From NCBI RefSeq assembly GCF_000009265.1, contig NC_008380.1:563501-627500 (forward strand): a stretch of 64,000 bases of DNA. The letters are read 5' to 3'. This stretch comes from Rhizobium johnstonii 3841. Its GTDB lineage: Bacteria; Pseudomonadota; Alphaproteobacteria; Rhizobiales; Rhizobiaceae. A model generated the notes under the pieces. That model saw only the letters and a list, made by a program, of their open reading frames with translations. It made no database searches and had not been told where the DNA came from. Position numbers and translations under genes: made by a program. Shown piece after piece: positions 17,665-26,556 of the stretch; position 1 is the stretch's first letter, and every line of letters starts with the position of its first letter.

Positions 17665-17949
17665 GGTCATCACCTCCATTGACGTTTACGAAAACGTCAA
17701 TCTCATAACAGAGATGAAAAGGCGATAAAAGGCCGGCTGCCATGCCTTCGTCGATTTCGGCCCGAATATATACGTCCAAGAAAGCTCATATAATAAGGCC
17801 CGCAAGCGGTGAAAGCTGCCGATATCCCCGCCGATCGACCGCGGCCGGGCCCGCAAGGCTTGCGGTTTGCCGCACTTGACGCTACCGAATTTTGATGGAG
17901 AACGGCGGGGATTGCAGTCCGATGCCGAATTCAAGGTGAAGGACTGAAT

Positions 17950-19137
17950 GTGAGCGGATTAGAAACGGCCATCAGAACGGCACTCGACAATTCCGATCGT
18001 GACAATCCGGAGGTTCGAGCGAGGATCTACCAGTCGGCCCGCCAGGCGCTGGAAGCCGGGCTGCGCAAGCAGGATATCACCGACACCGAGGTCGTCGCCC
18101 ATCACCGCCATCGCCTGGAAAGCACCATCCACGCCATCGAAGGCGAGGAGCGCGACCGCCTTCACCCCCGCCAGAGGCCGCCCGAAGTCCCCGTGCCGCC
18201 GGTCGTGGAAATGCCGGCGCCGCCGGTTCACCAAGCCGACGTCGATCAGTTCGACGGCCCCGCAGTGTCGGGCGAGACCCGCGCGGCCGAGGTGGTCCAA
18301 CGCCGCGGCGACGAGTCCAGCCTCGACGACGTGCATGCCGGGAGTACCGATCACCTTGCCGCCGCCCCCGTCGGCGAGGAGCGCCTTGCCCGCGGCCAGC
18401 GCGCCACCAATATGGATTTCCGTCCGGAGCGGGCGGCAGGCCGCCGCAAGCCCAGAAAGTTCTTTTCGCGGCTGCTCGTCTGGTGCGTGCTGCTGGCCTT
18501 CATCGGCATCGGCGCCTGGTGGGCGCATACATCGGGCCTGCTGATGACGGCGGCCGAGCGCGACACCAGCGTTGCCAATCCGCCGGCCAGCACCCAGCCC
18601 GAGGATTTCACCGGCAATGACGACAGCGCCGGCAATGCCGCCTCCCACACCGATCAGCCGGTAACCATCGATCCGCAGAACAGTTTCTCGGCTGATTGGA
18701 TCCCGCTGTTCAAGCCTGAGGATGCCGACAAGATTCAAAGCGGCCCGCGGGCGCGGACCGAAAAAATCACCGAGAATGACGGTCCCGCCGTCCGGCTGAT
18801 CTCCGAGAGCGGTGCCGCCGATGGCAATATCTCGATCAGCGTGCCGCCTTCGGTGCTGCAGCAGCTTGCCGGCAAATCCTCGACGATCGCGCTGACGTTG
18901 CAATCCACCACCGACGAGCCGACCCAGATCACCGTCGAGTGCAATTTCCAGACGCTCGGCAATTGCGCCCGCCATCGTTTCACCGTTACCCGGGAAAAGT
19001 CGGATGCGCTGCTGCAGGTGAAGTTCGATCGCTCGCTGGCGCCGAATTCGCCGGGTACACTGACGATCAACAGCGATCTCGACGGCAAGGCGCGCGGCAT
19101 CAACCTCTTCGCCATCCGCATCCTGCCGGGACAGTGA
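17950..19137 (+). CDS. conserved rhizobial one-TM protein, unknown function
   Basis: 395 residues. The cytosolic N-terminal half starts with a helical segment (RARIYQSARQALEAGLRKQ) and then a Pro-rich linker (RPPEVPVPPVVEMPAPPV). A single transmembrane helix (LLVWCVLLAFIGIGAWWAH, about residues 175-195) follows a basic RRKPRKFFSR. The periplasmic C-terminal domain is beta-rich (DGNISISVPPSVLQQL, and two Cys in VECNFQTLGNCARHRF that may form a disulfide), reminiscent of a carbohydrate-binding-like sandwich. Start is GTG 17950 with GAAGGA upstream. I do not recognise a function. A 24-bp tandem repeat begins at the base after its stop. Confidence 0.75.
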   Translation: MSGLETAIRTALDNSDRDNPEVRARIYQSARQALEAGLRKQDITDTEVVAHHRHRLESTIHAIEGEERDRLHPRQRPPEVPVPPVVEMPAPPVHQADVDQFDGPAVSGETRAAEVVQRRGDESSLDDVHAGSTDHLAAAPVGEERLARGQRATNMDFRPERAAGRRKPRKFFSRLLVWCVLLAFIGIGAWWAHTSGLLMTAAERDTSVANPPASTQPEDFTGNDDSAGNAASHTDQPVTIDPQNSFSADWIPLFKPEDADKIQSGPRARTEKITENDGPAVRLISESGAADGNISISVPPSVLQQLAGKSSTIALTLQSTTDEPTQITVECNFQTLGNCARHRFTVTREKSDALLQVKFDRSLAPNSPGTLTINSDLDGKARGINLFAIRILPGQ

Positions 19138-19233
19138 TCTCGGTCCCGGCAGAGCCGGTGGCCTCGGTCCCGGCAGAGCCGGTGACCGCAGTCCCGGCGG
19201 AGCCGGTGGCCCCGGTCCCGATGCGATCGGTGC
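19138..19233. repeat. four 24-bp tandem repeats between convergent genes
   Basis: Three well-conserved units of the type TCTCGGTCCCGGCAGAGCCG plus GTGG and one decayed unit. Each good unit contains the small hairpin CCGGC-AGA-GCCGG (GGA loop in unit 3). The array starts immediately after the stop codon at 19137 and ends just before the ppk2 stop at 19235. Confidence 0.85.
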
Positions 19234-19234
19234 C

Positions 19235-20116
19235 CTATTTCAGAAAACCTGGCCCTGAGCCGATGATCTCCGTATCGACCGTGCCCAGCACTTTTTTGTC
19301 CTTGCCGTCATAATCCATCTTGTTCAGCATGTGGCGGATGAGCTCGAGGCGCGCCCGCCGCTTGTCATTGGCGCGGATCACCGTCCAGGGCGCGAAATCC
19401 GTATGGGTTTCCTTCAGCATCCGGTTGCGCTTGTCGCTGTAATCGCCCCATTTCGTCAGCGCCGCGATATCCATGGATGACAGTTTCCAGACTTTCAGCG
19501 GATCATGCCTGCGATCGTGGAAGCGCTTGATCTGCATCTCGCGGCCGATATCGAGATAGAATTTGAAGAAGAAGATGCCCTCATGGGCGATGATCTTTTC
19601 GAGCTGCGGCGCCTGCTTGAGGAAGTCCTCATATTGCTGCGGCGTGCAGAAGCCCATGACCGGTTCGACGCCGGCGCGGTTGTACCAGGAGCGGTCGAAC
19701 AGCACGAATTCGCCTGATGTCGGAAACTGCGCGACATAACGCTGGAAATACCATTGCCCCTGCTCGCGCTCGGTCGGCTTGGTCAGCGCCACGACGCGCG
19801 CAAGGCGTGGGTTCATATGCGCCGAAGAGGCCGAGATCGCGCCGCCCTTGCCGGCAGCGTCGCGCCCCTCAAACAGCGCCATCACCCGCTTGCCGGTCGC
19901 CTGCAGCCAGAACTGCACCTTGACGAGTTCGATCTGCAGCTTTTGCAGCTGCGCCAGATAGTCTTCCTCCTTGAGCTTCTTCTTGTAGGGAAAATCGCCG
20001 GATGCCAGCGCATATTCGTCCACCCATACCGGCAGGACCGGATCGTCGACGTCGAAGATGCGCTTGTTTCCGTGGATATCCAGCTCCACGGCCCTGCTTT
20101 CGACGGTCTCGCCCAT
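19235..20116 (-). CDS. ppk2: polyphosphate kinase 2 (PPK2 family)
   Basis: 293 residues. Walker A-like [13 protein letters not shown], lid region and Walker B-like [20 protein letters not shown] are the defining PPK2 motifs, and the length fits a one-domain class I enzyme. PPK2 transfers phosphate between polyphosphate and nucleoside diphosphates, preferentially making GTP/ATP from polyP in characterised enzymes. AGGAGG five nt before the ATG at 20116 fixes the start. It is divergent from phoR, placing polyphosphate metabolism beside phosphate control; no complete Pho box is visible between them, only one isolated CTGTCAT at 20256. Confidence 0.92.
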   Translation of the reverse strand: MGETVESRAVELDIHGNKRIFDVDDPVLPVWVDEYALASGDFPYKKKLKEEDYLAQLQKLQIELVKVQFWLQATGKRVMALFEGRDAAGKGGAISASSAHMNPRLARVVALTKPTEREQGQWYFQRYVAQFPTSGEFVLFDRSWYNRAGVEPVMGFCTPQQYEDFLKQAPQLEKIIAHEGIFFFKFYLDIGREMQIKRFHDRRHDPLKVWKLSSMDIAALTKWGDYSDKRNRMLKETHTDFAPWTVIRANDKRRARLELIRHMLNKMDYDGKDKKVLGTVDTEIIGSGPGFLK

Positions 20117-20355
20117 ATGGTCCTCCTCAGCCTGATTGTTCTCTTCCCGCAGGCGAACATAGTTACCGTTGAAAATCAAATCTTTCGCGGTCGGCCGGCA
20201 ATTTTCGTCGGTTTCTGCTGCGGCCCTTCGCATCTGAGCAGCAGCCCGAAAACTTCTGTCATGAATTGCCGCTATCAGGCAGAGTTCAATATCAAGAAAA
20301 CGAATCGACGCCGCGAGGGCACTTGCAAGACGAAACTCCGTGGAGAAAAAGCCTG

Positions 20356-21579
20356 TTGGCGCGCATAAGGCGCGAGCGGCCGGTGCTGCTTGCGGCAATC
20401 CTCAGCGCGCTCGCTGCGCTTGCCGCCGGCATGAACAAATGGGTCGTGCTTGGCCTCCTGCTTGTGATGATCCTCACCGCGCTTTTTAATGAGGCCCCGG
20501 TCATCGCGGCCGACCCGGCCCCGCCGGTGGAGATCGAGCCGGAGGTGCTGCCAAGCCACCTGCCGGAAGTTTCCGCCACGCTCTCCGGCCTCGATATCCC
20601 GGTCATGGTGCTGTCGGACGATGCCTCGGTGCTCTTCCAGAACCGCGCTGCCGAGAAAGCTTTTGGCGAAGTGGCGCTCGGCGCCCATATATCGGCCCGC
20701 CTGCGCTCGCCCGGCGTGCTCGACATGGTGCGCGAAACCATCGCCACCAACGCGCCGAACCAGATCGAGCATTCCGAGCGGCTGCCCTCCGAGCGCGTCT
20801 ATATCGTGCGCAGCGCGCCCATAGAATTCGCGGCCGGAGACGGGCCGCATGAGCGCTATTTCATCCTGTCCTTCCGGGATATCTCCGAGGTCCGCCGCAT
20901 TGACCGCATGCGCTCGGATTTCGTGGCCAATGCCAGCCATGAGCTGCGCACGCCGCTTGCCTCGCTGCGCGGCTTCATCGAGACCATCCAGGGGCCGGCG
21001 AAGAACGATCTGAAGGCGCAGGCGCGTTTCCTCAACATCATGCTCGACCAGACGACGCGCATGAGCCGGCTGGTCGACGACCTGCTGTCGCTCTCGCGCC
21101 TGGAGCTGAAATCGCACATCGCGCCGGATGAGAAGGTCGATCTGGTGCCGCTGCTCGGCCATGTCAGAGATGCGCTGTTGCCGCTGGCAAGGGATGTCGG
21201 CGTTGACATCAACCTGCATCTGCCCGACGGCAAGGTCGAAGTGCTCGGAGACCGTGACGAGCTTGTCCAGGTCTTCGAGAACCTGATGGAAAATGCCTGC
21301 AAATACGGCCAGGAGGGCGAGATCGTCGATGTCTGGCTGAAGAACGGAGCCGGCCAGCCGGTCGAGGTCAGCATCGTCGACAGGGGGCCGGGCATTCCGG
21401 CCGAGCATGTGCCGCGCCTGACCGAGCGCTTCTATCGCGTCAGCATCGAGGACAGCCGCTCGAAGAAGGGCACCGGCCTCGGCCTTGCCATCGTCAAACA
21501 TATCCTCACCCGCCACCGGGCGCGTCTGATCGTCAGGTCGGAAGTCGGCAAGGGCACCGATTTTACTGTCCGTTTTTGA
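20356..21579 (+). CDS. phoR: PhoR, phosphate-regulon sensor histidine kinase
   Basis: About 407 residues. Two close membrane segments at the N-terminus ([17 protein letters not shown] and [16 protein letters not shown]) with almost no periplasmic loop, then a PAS domain ([22 protein letters not shown]). HisKA has the phosphoacceptor His in [13 protein letters not shown], and HATPase_c has [17 protein letters not shown] and [11 protein letters not shown]. It phosphorylates PhoB when the Pst transporter signals low phosphate. The start is unclear because no in-frame ATG precedes TM1; the TTG at 20356 has GGAGA upstream, while the frame is open back to 20266. Unusually, a DUF559/RIME unit separates it from pstS. 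Confidence 0.9.
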   Translation: MARIRRERPVLLAAILSALAALAAGMNKWVVLGLLLVMILTALFNEAPVIAADPAPPVEIEPEVLPSHLPEVSATLSGLDIPVMVLSDDASVLFQNRAAEKAFGEVALGAHISARLRSPGVLDMVRETIATNAPNQIEHSERLPSERVYIVRSAPIEFAAGDGPHERYFILSFRDISEVRRIDRMRSDFVANASHELRTPLASLRGFIETIQGPAKNDLKAQARFLNIMLDQTTRMSRLVDDLLSLSRLELKSHIAPDEKVDLVPLLGHVRDALLPLARDVGVDINLHLPDGKVEVLGDRDELVQVFENLMENACKYGQEGEIVDVWLKNGAGQPVEVSIVDRGPGIPAEHVPRLTERFYRVSIEDSRSKKGTGLGLAIVKHILTRHRARLIVRSEVGKGTDFTVRF

Positions 21580-21603
21580 CGTGACAGGCAGCCTCAGACG
21601 TAG

Positions 21604-21646
21604 TCCCCTCTCCCCGTAAAACGGGGAGAGGGTTAGGGTGAGGGGC
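21604..21646 (+). repeat. half RIME-like palindrome (left arm of copy 1)
   Basis: CCCCTCTCCCCGT-AAA-ACGGGGAGAGGG forms a long hairpin and is followed by TTAGGGTGAGGGGCA. It corresponds to one palindrome of the full RIME-like elements elsewhere in the window. Confidence 0.85.
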
Positions 21647-21667
21647 AAATCACACGGAAGGACATTC

Positions 21668-22069
21668 ATGAGAGGTCCCAAACCGAAAACCACCGCCCGA
21701 GCGCGATCGCTGCGTCAGTCGGATAATGATGCAGAAGACAGACTGTGGAATGAGCTGCGCGATCGGCGGCTCAACGGAAACAAGTTTGTCCGACAATTGC
21801 CGATCGGTCCCTATTTTGCAGATTTCGCCCGCCGTGAACTGCGCCTTGTCGTCGAAATCGACGGCAGCCAACATGCGGAAAGTCGACGAGACGGCATTCG
21901 TGATGTCTTCATGACCGGCGATGGCTGGTCGGTTGTTCGTTTCTGGAATGTGGACGTGCTGAGAGCGCTGCCATCGGTGCTGGATACTATTCTGGCAATC
22001 TGCGACGGGCGATTGACCGCGCGTGTCGAGGTGGCGGATTTGCGGTTCTTTCCGGCTGCAAGCGACTAG
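21668..22069 (+). CDS. DUF559 endonuclease-like protein, copy 1
   Basis: 133 residues. The DUF559 family has a Vsr/PD-(D/E)xK-like nuclease fold; visible marks are EDRLWNELRDRRLNGNKFVR at the start, YFADFARRELRLVVEIDGSQH (the E-x-D core with GSQH) and DGWSVVRFWNVDVL near the end. The ATG at 21668 has GGAAGGA about 7 nt upstream. The copy at 59106-59507 has the same length and differs at six residues. Both copies sit between inverted RIME palindromes. DNA cleavage is inferred from fold only; no partner gene such as a methylase is adjacent. Confidence 0.85.
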   Translation: MRGPKPKTTARARSLRQSDNDAEDRLWNELRDRRLNGNKFVRQLPIGPYFADFARRELRLVVEIDGSQHAESRRDGIRDVFMTGDGWSVVRFWNVDVLRALPSVLDTILAICDGRLTARVEVADLRFFPAASD

Positions 22070-22089
22070 CGATGGCTTGCCGTGTGGCT

Positions 22090-22232
22090 TGCCCCTCACC
22101 CTAACCCTCTCCCCGTAAAAGACGGGGAGAGGGGACGTGCCATGCGAGAGCGGGCAGGGAATGGAGACGTTGCGGCATGTCCCTTCGCCTCGCGAGCGGG
22201 GGTCCGAAGGACGGTGACGGCAGCCGGATGCA
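22090..22232 (-). repeat. RIME-like element, diverged full copy
   Basis: Begins TGCCCCTCACCCTAACCCTC, has the first hairpin CTCTCCCCGT/ACGGGGAGAG, the spacer GACGTGCCATGCGAGAGCGGG and a decayed second hairpin, and ends near GACGGCAGCCGGATG. The terminal GAGGGGCA seen in intact copies is lost. Confidence 0.8.
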
Positions 22233-22404
22233 AATCACGCGGAACGACCTTGACAAGAGGACGCAAGCGGAAAGTGCCAGCAACCTTTCGCCTATCTACA
22301 GCCGTTTTTACAACGCGAGGTGGATTGACCGCCGAACTTTGCCGGTCGCCCGACATGATCGAACGGTCCATTTAAAATATAGCGTTATAAATCAGAGACT
22401 TAAG

Positions 22405-22433
22405 CTGTCATAAATGTTTCATCGGTTTGTCAT
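22405..22433 (+). promoter_or_regulatory. Pho box (three heptamers) upstream of pstS
   Basis: CTGTCAT-AAAT-GTTTCAT-CGGT-TTGTCAT: three PhoB heptamers at exact 11-bp spacing, the arrangement bound by tandem PhoB dimers. The rest of 22233-22540 shows no other named site. The box lies 108 nt before the pstS start. Confidence 0.9.
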
Positions 22434-22540
22434 AAAAGGACGGTGCTTACAGCGCTAAGAGAGTCTCGCCGATGAAAAAAGGCAATGCGAGGGCCTCTCT
22501 AAGGCCGCACTCACACAAGCCCAAATGCCGGGAGATTTAC

Positions 22541-23575
22541 ATGAACACCTTCAAGCTCACCGTTGCCGCGCTCGCTGCAACTGCTGCTTTCGCTGGCGCC
22601 GCCGTCGCCCGCGACCAGATTCAGGTCGCTGGTTCGTCCACCGTCCTGCCTTACGCAAAGATCGTTGCCGAGTCCTTCGGCGAAACCTTCACCAACTTCA
22701 AGACGCCGATCGTCGAATCCGGCGGCTCGGGCGCTGGTCTGAAGGAATTCTGCAAGGGCGTTGGCGAAGACACCATCGATATTGCGAATTCATCGCGTCC
22801 GATCAACAAGAACGAACTGGAAGCCTGCAAGGCTGCCGGCGTAACGGACATCCAGGAAGTCAAGATCGGTTATGACGGCATCGTCTTCGCAACCGACGCT
22901 TCCAACCCTGATCTCGCTTACGTTCCTGCCGATATCTACAAGGCCCTCGCAGCCCAGGTCGTCGTCGACGGCAAGCTCGTCGCCAACCCCTACAAGAAAT
23001 GGTCGGAAGTCAACCCGAAGCTTCCGGCTGTTGATATTGCTGCCTACATTCCGGGCGAAAAGCACGGCACCCGCGAAGTCTTCGAACAGAACGTTCTCGC
23101 TGCCGGCTGCAAGGCCTCTGGCGCAACCGACGTCATCGCCAAGGAAATCGCCGACAAGGCTGCCCAGGGCAAGGCCTGCGTCGCAGTCCGCAAGGACGGC
23201 GTCGCCGTTGACATCGACGGCGACTATCCGGAAACCCTGGCACGCATCGCCGCCAACAAGACCGGCCTCGGCGTATTCGGCCTTTCCTTCTATGAAAACA
23301 ACGCCGACAAGCTCAAGGTTGCGACCATGAGCGGTATCGTTCCGTCCACCGAAACGATCTCCAACGGCACCTACCCGGTTTCCCGCCCGCTGTTCTTCTA
23401 CGTTAAGAAGGCACATCTCGGCGCCGTTCCGGGCCTGAAGGAATACGTCAACTTCTTCGTATCCGACCAGATGATCGGCCCTGACAGCCCGCTCGTCGAA
23501 TACGGCCTGGTTGCCGCTCCGGATGCCGAGCGCGAAGCGATCCGCAAGGAAGTCGAAGCCGGTAAGGCTATGTAA
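22541..23575 (+). CDS. pstS: PstS, periplasmic phosphate-binding protein
   Basis: 344 residues. A signal peptide (MNTFKLTVAALAATAAFAG) precedes the mature start DQIQVAGSSTVLPY. The phosphate site is recognisable: GSSTVLPYA, ESGGSGAG and ANSSRPI supply the Ser/Thr/Gly/Asp contacts. It captures phosphate and hands it to PstCA. GGGAGA lies upstream of the ATG at 22541. The Pho box upstream indicates induction by PhoB under phosphate limitation. The codon usage is strongly biased, as expected for an abundant protein. Confidence 0.95.
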   Translation: MNTFKLTVAALAATAAFAGAAVARDQIQVAGSSTVLPYAKIVAESFGETFTNFKTPIVESGGSGAGLKEFCKGVGEDTIDIANSSRPINKNELEACKAAGVTDIQEVKIGYDGIVFATDASNPDLAYVPADIYKALAAQVVVDGKLVANPYKKWSEVNPKLPAVDIAAYIPGEKHGTREVFEQNVLAAGCKASGATDVIAKEIADKAAQGKACVAVRKDGVAVDIDGDYPETLARIAANKTGLGVFGLSFYENNADKLKVATMSGIVPSTETISNGTYPVSRPLFFYVKKAHLGAVPGLKEYVNFFVSDQMIGPDSPLVEYGLVAAPDAEREAIRKEVEAGKAM

Positions 23576-23581
23576 TGTTTT

Positions 23582-23612
23582 GCCGGCGCGGTGCCTTTCA
23601 GCCCGCGCCGGC
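23582..23612 (+). terminator. 10-bp hairpin between pstS and pstC
   Basis: GCCGGCGCGG and CCGCGCCGGC form a perfect 10-bp stem with an 11-nt loop, six bases after the pstS stop. No T-tract follows, so it more likely protects the pstS mRNA end or partly attenuates transcription than fully terminates it. Confidence 0.65.
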
Positions 23613-23740
23613 ATTGCTTATGCCCTGCGCGCCGGCGGTTCCGGAGCTGCAGGGTTGAATTCCTTCTCCATGATTGGAAGCTGAAGGCAGCTGACGAAGC
23701 TGCCGGGCTTTTTGGGGCTATGGGCCTGGGGACGTAACGA

Positions 23741-25222
23741 ATGAGCACATCCATCATACTTTTGTGCCTTGTGGTGATCGGAGTCGCCGCCTATCTGGTC
23801 GCGCGCAACCGTGCCACGGCGCTTGCCGGAGGCAGATCCTCCTCACTGCATTCACGGCCGGCCTATTACGGCGCCTATGCGGCGATCTGGGCAGTTCTTC
23901 CCGCCCTCATCGTCCTTGGCCTCTGGCTCTCCATCAGCCCCGGCATCATCCAGTCTTCGGTTCGCAGCGCTTTCCCTGACGACATCCAGGCTCAAGTCTC
24001 GGTCGAGCAGGATCTTGGCTATTCGACGGTGGCGACGGTCGCCCGCGGCCTGACGATGCTGACCTCGGATGAAACTGCGGCGGTCGGCAACGATCCAGCT
24101 GCGCTTCAGGCCAAGCTCCTCGAAAAAGGCGTGCCGCTTGCCGGCCAGCCGCTGCCTTACATGATCGACGCCGCCAGGACGCTCAACGCCATGAGCATGA
24201 CGAGCCGCATCGCCATGACGGCGATCGTCTTCGCGCTCGCCGTCGCAGGCGCCTTCTATGCACTGCGCTCCATCGCTCCGCGCTTCCGTGCCCGCAACCG
24301 GGTCGAGCGTGTCATACTCTGGGGCCTGCTGCTCGCCTCCTCGATCGCCATTCTGACGACGATCGGCATCGTGCTCTCCATGCTGTCGGAAGCCGCCCGC
24401 TTCTTTGCGGCCGTTCCCGCAATGGACTTCTTCTTCGGCACCGTCTGGGATCCGCGCTTTGCCGGCGCCGGCAGCTCGTCCTTCGGTCAGTTCGGCCTGA
24501 TCCCGCTGCTGCTCGGCACGATCTATATCGGCCTGGTCGCCATGCTGGTCGCGGTGCCGGTCGGCCTCTTTGCCGCCATCTACATGGCCGAATACGCCTC
24601 GATGAAGGTGCGCTCGGTCGCCAAGCCGCTGCTGGAAGTGCTCGCCGGCATTCCGACGATCGTCTACGGCTTCTTCGCGCTTGTGACCGTCGGCCCGTTC
24701 CTGCGCGATTTCTCCGCCCAGGTCAGCGGCCTTCTGTCCGGCAACTACAGCAACTTCATTCAGGCGCAGAGCGTACTGACGGCCGGTATCGTCATGGGCA
24801 TCATGCTGATCCCCTACGTCTCCTCGCTGTCGGACGATATCATCACCGCCGTGCCGCGGTCACTGCGTGACGGTTCGCTCGGTCTCGGCGCCACGCGCTC
24901 CGAAACCATCAAAAAGGTGGTCCTTCCCGCAGCCCTTCCCGGCATCGTCGGCGCATTGCTGATGACTGCCTCGCGCGCCGTCGGCGAAACCATGATCGTC
25001 GTGCTGGCCGCCGGTGTGGCTGCCCGCATCCAGATCAACCCCTTCGAGCCGATGACGACGGTGACCGTCAAGATCGTCAACCAGCTGACCGGCGACCTTG
25101 AGTTCACCTCGCCGCAGACGCTGGTTGCCTTTGCCCTTGGCATCACCCTGTTCTGCATCACGCTTTGCCTCAATATCTATGCGCTCTACATCGTGCGCAA
25201 ATACCGGGAGCAGTACGAATGA
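23741..25222 (+). CDS. pstC: PstC, phosphate ABC transporter permease
   Basis: 493 residues, longer than the ~320-residue E. coli protein because of an extra N-terminal region with its own membrane helix and a periplasmic segment (about residues 70-140), typical of alphaproteobacteria. The permease domain has six helices and the EAA-like coupling loop SLRDGSLGLGATRSETIKKV. It forms the inner-membrane channel with PstA. Its stop overlaps the pstA start by 4 nt (ATGA). The upstream 165-nt gap contains the stable hairpin. Confidence 0.95.
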   Translation: MSTSIILLCLVVIGVAAYLVARNRATALAGGRSSSLHSRPAYYGAYAAIWAVLPALIVLGLWLSISPGIIQSSVRSAFPDDIQAQVSVEQDLGYSTVATVARGLTMLTSDETAAVGNDPAALQAKLLEKGVPLAGQPLPYMIDAARTLNAMSMTSRIAMTAIVFALAVAGAFYALRSIAPRFRARNRVERVILWGLLLASSIAILTTIGIVLSMLSEAARFFAAVPAMDFFFGTVWDPRFAGAGSSSFGQFGLIPLLLGTIYIGLVAMLVAVPVGLFAAIYMAEYASMKVRSVAKPLLEVLAGIPTIVYGFFALVTVGPFLRDFSAQVSGLLSGNYSNFIQAQSVLTAGIVMGIMLIPYVSSLSDDIITAVPRSLRDGSLGLGATRSETIKKVVLPAALPGIVGALLMTASRAVGETMIVVLAAGVAARIQINPFEPMTTVTVKIVNQLTGDLEFTSPQTLVAFALGITLFCITLCLNIYALYIVRKYREQYE

Positions 25223-26541
25223 CGGATATTGTTTCTCCCACATCAGGCGTCAGCGTTTCCAAGGCGCCCGCCCGCCGCGATATCGGCATCAAGCGCCGCT
25301 ATGCCGCAGAGCGCCGGTTCCAGGCCTACGGCATCGCCGCCATCACCTTCGGCCTCGTCTTCCTCTTCATCCTGCTGTGGACGGTGATCGGCAAAGGTTA
25401 TACCGCCTTCCAGCAGACGGCGATCACCCTGCCGATCGAATTCGTCGAGAAGACGATCGACCCGAACAACAAGCGTGCGACCGACCCTTCGGTGCTGATC
25501 GCCGCCAATTATCCGGTTCTCCTGCGTGACGCGATCGTCAAGCAGCTGAACGTCAATGCTTCGAGCCGTCCCGACGTGCGCGATGCAACCGCCATGCTGT
25601 CGAAGAGTGCGCCGATCCAGCTGCGCGATATGGTGATGGCCGATCCGTCGATCATCGGCAAGACGATCAATGTCACGGTGCTTGCCGACGCCAATGTCGA
25701 CAGCGCCAACAAGGGCCAGATCGATCTCTCGGTCGATGAGAAGAACCGCAAGGTCAACGACAAGCAGGTCGGCTGGATGAACGAACTGAAGGCGAGCGGC
25801 GCTCTCCACAAGCAGTTCAACACCGGCCTTTTCGTCAACGGCAATTCCAGCCGTCCGGAAGCCGCAGGCCTTGGCGTCGCCCTGATCGGCTCGCTCTACC
25901 TGATGCTGATCGTGCTCGTCCTTGCTCTGCCGATCGGCGTCGCCGCCTCGATCTATCTCGAGGAGTTCGCGCCGAAGAACAAGCTGACGGACCTGATCGA
26001 GGTCAACATCAACAACCTCGCCGCGGTCCCTTCGATCGTCTACGGTCTGCTCGGTCTGTCCGTCTTCATCAACTTCATCGGCCTGCCGCGCTCGGCCTCG
26101 CTGGTCGGCGGCCTGGTGCTGACGCTGATGACCCTGCCGACGATCATCATCGCGACGCGTGCGGCACTGCGCGCCGTGCCGCCGTCGATCCGCGCCGCAG
26201 CGCTCGGCCTCGGCGCTTCGAAAATGCAGATGGTGTTCCACCATGTGCTGCCGCTCGCCATGCCCGGCATCCTGACCGGCACGATCATCGGTCTGGCGCA
26301 CGCGCTCGGCGAAACCGCGCCGCTGCTCCTGATCGGCATGGTCGCCTTCGTCGCCAACGCGCCGACGACACCGCTCGATCCCTCGACGGCTCTGCCCGTA
26401 CAGGTCTATATGTGGGCCAACGAGGCAGAACGTGCCTTCGTTGAGCGTACTTCGGGTGCCATCATCGTCCTGCTCCTGTTCCTGATCGTCATGAACATGG
26501 GCGCCATCCTCTTGCGTCGTCGCTTCGAGCGCCGCTGGTAA
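25219..26541 (+). CDS. pstA: PstA, phosphate ABC transporter permease
   Basis: 440 residues, also enlarged by a soluble insert after the first helix (about residues 60-210). The core permease contains PIGVAASIYLEEFAPKNK and the coupling loop PPSIRAAALGLGASKMQMV that contacts PstB. It is translationally coupled to pstC through ATGA and precedes pstB by 15 nt. Confidence 0.95.
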   Translation: MTDIVSPTSGVSVSKAPARRDIGIKRRYAAERRFQAYGIAAITFGLVFLFILLWTVIGKGYTAFQQTAITLPIEFVEKTIDPNNKRATDPSVLIAANYPVLLRDAIVKQLNVNASSRPDVRDATAMLSKSAPIQLRDMVMADPSIIGKTINVTVLADANVDSANKGQIDLSVDEKNRKVNDKQVGWMNELKASGALHKQFNTGLFVNGNSSRPEAAGLGVALIGSLYLMLIVLVLALPIGVAASIYLEEFAPKNKLTDLIEVNINNLAAVPSIVYGLLGLSVFINFIGLPRSASLVGGLVLTLMTLPTIIIATRAALRAVPPSIRAAALGLGASKMQMVFHHVLPLAMPGILTGTIIGLAHALGETAPLLLIGMVAFVANAPTTPLDPSTALPVQVYMWANEAERAFVERTSGAIIVLLLFLIVMNMGAILLRRRFERRW

Positions 26542-26556
26542 ACGGAGTTACACATC

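Larger units (their letters stand above)
21604..22232 (+). mobile_element. DUF559-RIME composite unit, copy 1
   Basis: Layout: half RIME palindrome (21604-21646), DUF559 gene (21668-22069), fuller RIME element (22090-22232). The two innermost repeats are inverted copies of about 42 bp, each ending in TGAGGGGCA/TGCCCCTCA next to the gene. The same layout recurs in opposite orientation at 58911-59572. No target-site duplication is obvious. It lies between phoR and the pstS promoter region. Confidence 0.65.

Noticed and set aside
17686..17934. 82-codon leftward ORF upstream of the FMN oxidoreductase
   Set aside because: No ribosome site, no hydrophobic or domain pattern, and irregular composition.
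19138..19233. CRISPR array
   Set aside because: Repeats are directly tandem with no spacers, and no cas genes are in the window.
18939..19313. Rightward ORF containing VPAEPV repeats
   Set aside because: Most of it overlaps two genes in other frames; the repeat is better described as a DNA tandem array. It is kept as a finding, not as a gene.
20256..20262. Pho box between ppk2 and phoR
   Set aside because: Only a single CTGTCAT heptamer is present; no partner at 11-bp spacing.
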